A stretch of DNA of 64,000 nt from Bursaphelenchus xylophilus (taxonomy: Eukaryota; Nematoda; Chromadorea; Rhabditida; Aphelenchoididae), in contig CAJFCV020000006.1 in NCBI GenBank assembly GCA_904066235.2, positions 6,200,001 through 6,264,000 of the forward strand, in the 5' to 3' direction. Numbering within the stretch: position 1 is the stretch's first letter; each line of letters opens with the position of its first letter. The notes beneath the pieces were generated by a model. It had not been told where the DNA came from. It worked only from the letters and a program-made list of their open reading frames with translations, and searched no databases. A program made the translations under genes and the position numbers. Shown here one piece after another: positions 55,569-64,000 of this stretch.

Positions 55569-57890
55569 ATGAGATCCGACTTTCATGATCGGTAAGTCAT
55601 CGACCCCTTTGCAGACGTTCTTTCTTTAGATTTGGTCGACGTGGGCCTCCAAGAAGAGATGATGAACCGAATTCAAAACGGGGACGGTTTGAGAATGCCA
55701 GTGACACTTATGAGCCGCAATTCAACAGAAAGACGGAGGGTAGCGGAAGAGTTATGTTGACATTCAGGAAGTTCTTGGAAACTCAAGACGAGGGAATTTC
55801 TGACGATGAAGCCATCCTAAAATACAATGAGTACAAGTTTGAGTACAGAAAACAGGAATATGAAAAGTTTTTCCAAAGCCATAAGGATGAGGAATGGTGG
55901 GTTCATTGATGATATTTTTGTGAATTGTTCCGATTTTGCGATACAAATGTTAATTTCCAGGTTTCAAAGAAAGTACCACCCAGAGTTGTCGAAGGAATCC
56001 GCTGCCAAGGCTGATGAATGTGTAAATAAAAGACTCGAAATTTACAAGGAAGTTGTTGAAAAGGATTACGGTAAAGACATTGAGCTGAGTTTCGAACATA
56101 CGGAGAGAATCGTGAAGTTCCTGGATGCTGTGGTTATTAAATTGGAGGGCGGAACCGATGAGGATGTGGAGGTCTTACTCAAAGAGCCTGTTTTTGACGA
56201 ATCTCTTGACGACTTGAGGAATAAGTTAAATAAGACGTGAGTTATCTTCTAAATTCATTTGTTCCTGTTATAGTAATGGTGAAGTTACCAATGGAAATGG
56301 AAATTCTAACGGGGTTTCAAAGGCTGAGCCAGAAGAGAGCGAAGAAATTCAGAATCTGGTTAAGAAACTCCCATTCCGAACTCACAGTATCTTCCTCAAG
56401 GGCATTCCGGCAACGGCGAAGTTTGAAGAAATTGAAAATGTGCGTAATTCTATTACTGTGGCCTTTATTTTGTATTTAGGAATGTAAGAATTATCCTGGC
56501 TTTTTGAGGCTTGGCCTCTCCGAGCCCCTGGCCGATCAAAAGTTCCAAAGAAGGGCCTGGGTCACCTTCAAAAGAGATGTGAAGATCAAGGATATTTTCT
56601 GGAATATGAAGAATGCCAAGGTAAATTTCGATACTTTTTTTCTAATTGATATTGTTTTAGTTCTCTGATACGGAAGTCAGTGCATCTGTGAATCGCGACC
56701 TCAGAAGACGGGTCCGCGTGATTAGTGGATTGGCCAATCATCGTCCGATTGTTCAGAATGACATCAGACAAGCTGCCAGATTGATTGCTTTATATGATTA
56801 TAAACGGAAGGTGTATGCAGAAGAAGGAGCAGAGGAGCAGGTTCCACCAAAAGATCTGGATGCTCTTGTCAGCCGCAGCAAAAACCCAGTGCTTGATGGC
56901 GTAGTTGAATATTTTGTCGAAGAGTGTAATGCCGAGGAAGAAGAACTTCTTGGAGTCAACAATCAGGCCTCCGACGATCTTAAATTCACACTGGAAGTTG
57001 ATAAGGACCTTTTCAAATACTTGGACCGACTGTTGGTCTACTTGAGAGTCGTTCATTCAGTCGATTTTTACAACCAATGTGAGTATGCCAATGAGGACAC
57101 AATGCCCAACAGGTAAGCGTAATGGTTTGTAATTGGAAGTGTTGCTTCGTTTTGGATTTAATATTTATTTATTAAAGAATGGGAATCGTTCACGTTCGCG
57201 ACTTTCCTCCGGACGGAGAACAGTTTGGAAAATCGGAAACTGGAGTTCCATTAGTGCCTAAGAAGAACTGCGACCAGTACATCTCTAGTACCGAGGAGAA
57301 GTTGAAGGCTTCCATTTTAAAATACGAAGTTATTCCTGAGGAAGACCTCCTGAAGTTGGGAAAGAAAGATCCGGAACAAGCCGTGGAAGACTTTATTAAA
57401 GAGAACAGCCAAGAATTAAGCAAGGACAAATGGCTCTGTCCTCTCTCTGGCAAGAAATTCAAGGGACCGGAATTCATCAGGAAGCATCTCTTCTCTAAAC
57501 ATGAACACAAGATCGACGAAGCCAGGTCTAATGTAAGTGCTGCTTGTCTTTTTTATGATTTCTTTGTCAAAAGATTTGCGGCTATATTTTTATTTTCAGG
57601 CAATTTACTACAACAATTACATCGCCGACTTTGATCGTCCGCATAACCTTGAATTGAAGCCGCCTCCAACTCCAACGGTCGAAGAGGTTAAACGACCACA
57701 AGAAGATCGTTTTGGTGGCCACAGAAATAGCTGGGGACCAGACCGCAGATTTAACAATGGCCCGAGGTTCGGTGGCCGCGGGGACTTTGGGAACCGTGGC
57801 CGATTTGTGGATGACTTTGGAACCGGTAGACGGGATCCTCGCCAACCTCCCACTTACCGAGACCTCGACGCCCCAGACGATATTATTTAA
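55569..57890 (+). CDS. SRRT: SRRT/ARS2 (serrate RNA effector) homologue
   Basis: Eight exons (55569-55591, 55630-55896, 55961-56236, 56274-56439, 56480-56620, 56661-57112, 57178-57532, 57600-57890) give 656 residues. ARS2 links the nuclear cap-binding complex to microRNA processing and RNA decay. The N-terminus is Arg-rich (FGRRGPPRRDDEP); a SERRATE-type domain follows (MLTFRKFLETQDEGISDDEA, KYHPELSKE); an RRM-like region covers about 265-340 (SIFLKGIPATAKFEEIENEC); a helical core follows (DIRQAARLIALYDYK); and the C2H2 zinc finger (WLCPLSGKKFKGPEFIRKH, then HEH) is near 525. The tail is RG/RF-rich and ends DLDAPDDII. An AATAAA lies at 57925. Confidence 0.93.
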
Positions 57891-58065
57891 TCCATCACTC
57901 CCTAAGTTAACTATGAATATTGCTAATAAATGTTGAATTCCTTGACTCGTACAAGGTTCAGGGAGGGTAATAAAAAGGTTTCGCCATGCTGAAAACTGCT
58001 CATTTGTCATTCGTTTCCTGATAACAAAGACCATTCTCGTATCAGTTGCATTTTAATTTTAAAAA

Positions 58066-60385
58066 ATGACAAACAAAGGGTGTATAATAGCTACTGGCTC
58101 AGTTGCTATTCTTTTACTCGTCCTGTCTTTGGTACTGTTGGTAATGTTCCCATTTCTGATATATCCTTCATTGGTAAAAGGACAGATTGAGCTGAAAGAG
58201 GATGAAACTGGTATGTTCGAAAAACCGACCTTCTACTGGGCCAAGCCTCCAGCAAAGGTTTACTATAAATTCAATGTTTTCAATGTCAAAAACGTTGATG
58301 AAACCTTATTTCGTGGGGAAAAGGTTCAAGTCGAAGAGAAAGGACCCTATACCTTCAGGTAAGACACGCCTCCTTCTTGGGACGATGTTGCAGACAACGA
58401 GATACCAAACGAGAAATTCATTTCGACAAAACTAATGTGAATTACAAAGTCTCCAAACAATGGGTGTTTGAAAAAGACCTGTCTTGCAAAAACTGTACTG
58501 AGAAGGATACTGTTTTCTTGCCAAATCTTTCTTTGGCGGTGAGTTTCTTTGCCTTATCTCACCTCTTGTTTTAGGCATTACGTCGTCTCCTTTTTGAGCA
58601 TTCCGATGCTCCAAGATTCCGACAAGTATTGGCCGATATGTCAGCCCTTTTTTTGGGGATTTATCCTTACAGGTAACGGTCAAAGTTATAACTTGTGGAT
58701 CCAACTTCTAGCAAGGTGAAGGTGATGGATACCCTTTTTTGGGGTTACACCGACTCGATGGTCGATTTCCTGAACAGTGAACTGAAAAGAGACATTGAGA
58801 GGCTTATTGGTGGACCAATCTTGGGATTCGAGGCACCAGAAATAGACGTTCTCGGGTACTTTCCCCTGTACAACAACACCGATGATGGAGTTTATGATGC
58901 TTATACTGGGTCTGATGAGATCAACAATGTTGGATTATTGAAGAAATGGGTTGGGAGCGATAGTCTGGAGTGGTGGAACAGCGATTATGCCAACAATCTC
59001 GACAAGACTACAGGTAAACCATCACACATTAGTATACATCTTATGCATACTACGGTGATTCAAAAAAAATGCGTGTCGTTTTTTAACTATACTTTATTTA
59101 ACAGACCAAATTTAACAAAAGTAACAATCAATATCAGTAACATAGAGAATTGTTAGTAGTATTATGTCCATCCAGTTTTAAATCGGCTGCCCTGGCGGCT
59201 TCAAAATGTGACTTAAAATTTTGGACGAAGGCCCAAAAGATCTTTCTGAACATTGTAGCTGCCGTAACCCCTGTATACGGTAATTTTTGAAACTGAAAAT
59301 TCGTGCTGTTGTTCAGCTAGTACAACAAATATGCAAAACGTCAAAAGTTTCTGAGATGGTTGTGTTTTGGAAATGTTCTTCCTTCAAGTTGTAAAATAAA
59401 AGACGACAAAAATCACTTGGCTGGACCTAGCCATTTTCAAGTCAGACCCATGGAAAAACATGATTTTTTTTGAATCACCCTGTAGATGCGGTAATCAGTG
59501 GGAGCTTTATTAAAAACGACTCCTTAACCATGTTCCAATCCTTCCTTTGCCGACATTTCGAGCTGTTAAGTGATGGAGAAGGGTCGGTTGAGGGCATAAA
59601 CGTCATCAAATTCAAACCAGATCCCCAAAGTTACAATCCTCATAAAGAACTGTATTCAGGGTGAGGTTTTTTATACACAATATGATGTTACATAATACGA
59701 TTAGGTATCAATACAAAAATGACGAGGACATTGATTTCTTCCCTGACGTATGTCTGAAACCCGACGAGTGCGAAGTTGAAGGATGTAGTGATTACTGTAA
59801 ACGGACTAATCGAACATTGCCTCCGGGCATTCACCAGCATGTTTGTTTCCCTGGACGTCGAAGAAGGGTCCCTTTCCTGGCCTTTGATTCCCTTCCTCAT
59901 TTCCTCAACTCTCCCAAAAATGTCCAGAAATCCATCAAGGGATTAAATCCAGATCAGAAATCACATGATATTGGAATGTTTCACATTCAACCTGTAAGTT
60001 CAAACAAAAAAGTCAAAAGTTGCACCTTGGTTGATAAACGAGCCCGTGATCAATCTCTTTTCTAGACTTGTGGCAGCACTCTCAAAGGCCAGTTCAGGAA
60101 TCAATTCAACATTGCCGTCATAAATGATCAGAAGATAACGTGAGCGAGCAAAAGACATTCCTCTTTATACGACGTTACAGTACCCTTAAACATGCCAGAA
60201 CCAGTATTATTCCCTGCTTCTGGCTGCAATTGGACATTACTTTAGAAGACTATGCCTATGATTTCCTGAGAACCAACATGGTGGTTGTCCCAAATGTTGT
60301 GTTTTGCTTGGGGATCATCAGCTTTGTTTTAGGACTACTTGTCCCAATTACAGTAGGCTTTATTCAGAGACACAAGAGAAAATAA
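58066..60385 (+). CDS. CD36/SCARB-family scavenger receptor
   Basis: Eight exons (58066-58358, 58394-58538, 58575-58672, 58712-59013, 59486-59660, 59705-59993, 60066-60139, 60181-60385) give 526 residues. Members take up lipids and lipoproteins at the plasma or lysosomal membrane. There is one membrane span at each end (residues about 12-32, IATGSVAILLLVLSLVLLVM, and about 490-515, VVFCLGIISFVLGLLVPITV) with a large ectodomain between: FYWAKPPAKVYYKFNVFNVKN, EEKGPYTFR, then a cysteine set (DVCLKPDECEVEGCSDYC) and a basic RHKRK tail. The fourth intron (59014-59485) contains a transposable element whose end forms the acceptor of exon 5. The substrate is unknown. Confidence 0.92.
59053..59482. 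mobile_element. TA-flanked MITE in CD36-family intron, 430 bp
   Basis: The left end CGGTGATTCAAAAAAAATGC and right end ATTTTTTTTGAATCACCCTG are inverted and flanked by TA at 59051-59052 and 59483-59484. The ends are of the same CAGGGTG type as the elements at 7660 and 15342. The base after the right TA is G, so TAG forms the intron's acceptor. Confidence 0.8.
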
Positions 60386-60591
60386 AAGAGATCATAAGCC
60401 CATTAACTTTATTATCTTTACAACAATTTCGACGAAATGAGCTAAATAACAACATAATTAGCCACTTGAGGAGAATAGTGTTTCCCTATAACGAAAATTT
60501 AAAAAATGATGACCGAAAGAGAAGAGGAAAAAAACCCGTAAGTCGAGACCTGAAGTAAAATATAAATAGACGAAGTTTGAGTATCAGATGA
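60386..60591. other. Convergent 3' flanks
   Basis: A 206-bp AT-rich gap between the stops of the CD36-family gene and the SPOC gene, with an AATAAA overlapping the stop of the former. Confidence 0.5.
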
Positions 60592-63230
60592 TTATCGATA
60601 GAATCCTCTCATCGGATACCTGCCGGGAGGAGGTCCTCGAGGTTGCCCTCGACCCCGGGGAGGGAATCCAGGAGGATTCTGCATTCCCGGACCGGGTGGA
60701 CGGATCGGACAAGGAGGTCCTCGGGGCATTGAAACACCTCGGGGAATGATCCCACCTCTTCCTCGTCCTCTCATCATTCCTCTTGGAGGTACGGGCATTG
60801 GATATGGCATAGAAGGGCCTGCGGAGTTGAAACCTCCACGGGATGGAGATCCTCGGAAGTTGCCACGCATTTGAGGGGGGCCACCTGAAATCAAAAACAA
60901 CATGTGTGATCAACCTTGTAAAAAAGAAAAGTCATCGTTAACCTTACCTCTGGGTCGTTGCATTACAGGCTGCGGCAACAGACGACTTAGTGGATTTTCA
61001 TTTTCTGGGAATTCCCCGGAAGGTCCCGGCTCCATTGCCCCCTGTTCCTCGTTGTTACCATTCTGGCCAAATATTTCTCCAGCGCCCTTTCCTAACGGAA
61101 TATTATTTGCTCCCCTTCCCTTTGGATCCACATGAGGCTGTGGTTTCAGATGCTTGAAAGGAAACTTCTTTTCCTCCTTAAACTTCTTGAAAGGTGAATA
61201 CTCTTCCTGATTATATCCCTCTCCGTCACTGTCAAATGTATCAATCGGGATTTGGACGGGTTCTGATCTTATCGGAATTGGAACAGAATGTTGGAACGGA
61301 GGCGGTGGAGGATAAGTTATTCCTGAAGGGAATCCCATAAATGGAGGGGGAACTGGTTGTACTTGGCCTCCTTGTAGTGACGGAATGAACGGTGGAGGGG
61401 GAACAGCTTGTGGCGGAGGAATCATGTCGGTCATCGGATGCGAGAGTGGATGGATTGGAAGTGGATAAGTTGGAGCAGGTTGAGATAAGGGTGATCCCCT
61501 GACTACTGGAGGCGGCACAGGAGGTGGTGGAGGGGGAGTCCAGTTTACATCCAGATGCTGAGGAGGTGGTGGTGGAGGAGGAATGATCTCATCGATCGGT
61601 GATTGGGTATTCGAATCAATTTCGCCTAACTCCAGTGCTGGTGGTGGAGGTGGTGGCGGGGGATTCGGTGAAGAATTTCCTTCTTTCTGCTTGGTCAATT
61701 TGGTTAACTCCTCGGCCAATGGGAGAGGCGGCAGCACCGGAAGCGGAAGTTTTTTCTGAACAACAGACTCAACTCTCCTTTCCACAACGAGATCAGGCTT
61801 TACTTCAAGATCGACCTCCATCTTCAATTCTCCCTCGGCCTTATTGGCGAGCTCTTCAATTGCCGCTTTCTCAGTGGGTTTCATTGTATGGAAACAGTAG
61901 TAGGCTTCTGACAGTAGTCTTATGTTTTCTGAAAAGAATCATACATTTAAACATGGTATCTTACTCGACTTCTTAAGATGTTTCAATTCTGCAATTAAAC
62001 TTTCGAAAGTCAAGGGAAGCTTGGTCGGGTCATCCACCAGAGCCCTTGTCCAAGAGTCTTCGTCCTGTTCTCGCATACCGTTCATATTCCGTGATCTCCT
62101 AAATAATGGTAAATAAATTTATTACACAACAATTCTTACCTGATATGAAACTCATCGACATCCACCAACGAATTGAGATCATCCAATGCATTCAGAGTGA
62201 GATTCGAGGGTTTGGGAGAGTCGGATCTCCTCTTCAACTCTTCATTATCATCCGTAACAGGACTAATGTTACTCAATTTTAGCGGATCTGGATCATTTCT
62301 TAAAAGTGATCCTTCTCTATGGAGAAAATGACTTCTGGACTTTTCTTGTTTAACGGAGGCTTCTCTTATTCCTGCCGGTCTCATAAAGTCAGAGTAATCT
62401 CGTTTCTGGACCCCAAAGATAGGACTGGATCCATTCCGAGGGCTCCCAATTCGATTCATCAAGTCCGGCTCAAAGTCATCGGTTGTGATACCTGGAGAAG
62501 CACGATAAAAAGGTTCCGGAGAGATGCTTCTTTGAGGAGATCGAGTCCGCGGTGGGGCTAGGGATGGTGGGGCCAAGGTTGGGGGAGGCCCCACCCTTCG
62601 GAGATCGTTCTCATCTCGAGAAAGTGGCCTTCTGGAATCCCGATCGCCTCTGTATGAGTCCGCTTTTTGGACCGCATCTGTGCTTCTCCAATTTTCTCGG
62701 TTCGGGGTCGCCTTTCTGACGACCAATGCCATAATGTTTCCACATTTCTTCACAAAATCCATGAGTCCTGGCCCATCTTGACGATCGAGGACAGCTGAAA
62801 TATTCAAGATGTAGATTATATTCACACCATAGCATATAAAACAAAAAAGACAAACTCACGATGAAGTTCTTGCCCTGGAGGCAAAGCGTAAAAATACATG
62901 TCAGTGATACTGCTTGGGGACCGATTGGAACTGACGACGACCATCCTGTCAGACCGATTCAATTCATTATAAAAGCTAACAAAGCACTGATATTCCGAAG
63001 ATTTCTGAGGAGGCTGCATCAGGAGAGAAATGAGATGCCGGTCCCATTTGTTCTTGAGACGGTCGATCTGCTTGTAAACATAATCCCTCTCCACGGACTG
63101 CTTCACCAGAATTATTGGACTCATGTCGTTTTTCAGATGATATGCGCTTCTATTTCTAACGAACAGAAGATTACAATCGAATGAATACGAATCCGCGCAA
63201 ACCCGACCACTCCAGATCACATTATTGGCC
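60592..63230 (-). CDS. SPOC-domain protein, PHF3/DIDO1-like, 3' part
   Basis: Five exons are visible (62860-63230, 62140-62794, 61965-62098, 60948-61928, 60592-60884), about 811 residues, all in phase; the gene enters from the right through an acceptor at 63231. The first two exons encode a SPOC domain (NNVIWSGRV, IILVKQSVERDYVYKQIDRL, ELNRSDRMVVVSSN, DMYFYALPPG, GNIMALVVRK). Next come a Ser/Arg/Pro-rich region with SP sites, a short helical piece (LTFESLIAELKHLKK), a long polyproline region, and an RG-rich end (RGMMRGRGRGG). SPOC domains read phosphorylated RNA polymerase II tails. SPOC near the middle with a Pro/RG tail fits PHF3/DIDO1 better than SPEN/RBM15, but the PHD and TFIIS-like parts are not in the window. 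Confidence 0.75.
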
Positions 63231-63231
63231 C

Positions 63232-64000
63232 TAAACAAGTGATAATTAGACAAAACCCTTGCGTTATCGAGACTTGTAGAGTCCCGGACAGGACCATGTG
63301 GGAAAAAACGTATCTTAATGTACTACAAAAAAGTATCTTTTTCTCACCGAAATATGTAGTGCTCCCACAAAGGAATCATCTGCAAACTCCTCGCTCGCGC
63401 TCTGCAGAAACGACCGAGATTTTTAGGTCGAAAGTTGGAAAAAGGGCACTTCTTTGCGAATGTAGGCATGAAAAGTTTCATGCTCATTTCTACCACGTTT
63501 CCACAACAAAACAATTTTTCCCGCAAAAAACTGGCAGAAATACGACCAAAAAGTTTTTTCTCTGTGAACGCTCTCCGTGTGTTCGTACTCTTTTAGCCGC
63601 CAAACCCGTCGAATGTCTCGCTGCCGCTGCAAAGCGCGAGCTACACTGCTCCACGAAATGATAGACGCACCCTGTTTTTAGCGATTATCTTCCTTGTACT
63701 AAATGATATCGAATAATGTTCAACAGATGAAATGTGGCAAATTAAACGAGAATTCATGTCCCGTAGCGATTTTGGAACAAAATTTTGCCTTGACTGAGAT
63801 ATGACATTTTTAGACTTTTTTGGGGTCCACAAAATGATAGACGCAATTAAGTAATTTTTTGTTTATTTAAAAGAATTTTGAGTTAACCTGCTCTTATTAC
63901 ACTTCCTCGTGTTCTCTGTCGTATTAGAAAGGTAATTACATTTATATCCGCTGTACTTCATCGACGCAGTGGCCTTATGAGCCATTTCCGACCTTGTACA
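63232..64000. other. Intron or upstream DNA of the SPOC gene, with repeats
   Basis: No coding exon was found. A stretch around 63390-63480 (GCAGAAACGACCGAGATTTT) resembles the Raptor-intron repeat at 49020, and ATGATAGACGCA occurs twice in direct orientation (63659 and 63835). The preceding SPOC exons must lie beyond 64000. Confidence 0.5.

Overview
The window is nuclear DNA of a nematode, most likely a chromadorean that is not a close Caenorhabditis relative. The evidence is a DAF-12-type nuclear receptor, a nematode-style cyclic-nucleotide-gated channel, two small Ly6-type GPI proteins, many introns of 34-60 nt with TTTCAG/TTTAG acceptors, and same-strand genes only 100-190 bp apart with a splice acceptor just before the downstream ATG, as in trans-spliced operons. 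Exon models were assembled by hand from reading frame, splice consensus and phase; every multi-exon CDS given here closes in frame.

Layout, left to right. 1-4.6 kb: 3' end of U2SURP (+), a Ly6-type gene (+), a TSC22 gene (-). 4.6-8.9 kb: transposon island with two hAT-like elements, one copy of a four-copy MITE family and a TA-flanked inverted-repeat element. 8.9-13.1 kb: M17 aminopeptidase (lap-1/NPEPL1) then a multi-membrane-span GT8 glycosyltransferase, a candidate operon. 13.1-14.8 kb (-): a WBP1/VOPP1-like membrane protein with apparent alternative cytoplasmic tails. 15.3-17.5 kb: repeats. 18.1-20.7 kb (+): OATP transporter. 22-27 kb (-): daf-12. 27-31.8 kb: gene-poor. 31.8-35.3 kb (-): peptide-receptor-like GPCR. 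35.7-42.1 kb (-): folylpolyglutamate synthase followed by a CNG channel, a candidate operon, with a second Ly6-type gene nested antisense in a channel intron. 43.1-49.7 kb (+): ER FKBP, a small two-span membrane protein, and Raptor (daf-15). 50.2-53 kb: ERAL1-like GTPase (+), then convergent MRTO4 and a small mitochondrial protein (-), a candidate operon. 53.1-55.1 kb: a 1.95-kb foldback element. 55.6-60.4 kb (+): SRRT/ARS2 and a CD36-family receptor. 60.6-64 kb (-): 3' part of a SPOC-domain PHF3/DIDO1-like gene.

Functional themes: RNA processing (U2SURP, SRRT), ribosome and mitochondrial translation (MRTO4, ERAL1), nutrient and growth signalling (Raptor, FPGS, CD36, OATP) and dauer or sensory control (DAF-12, CNG channel, Raptor). 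The most distinctive features are the transposable elements: six or more nonautonomous families, one of which supplies the 3' splice site of a CD36-family exon. No CRISPR, rRNA or convincing tRNA was seen.
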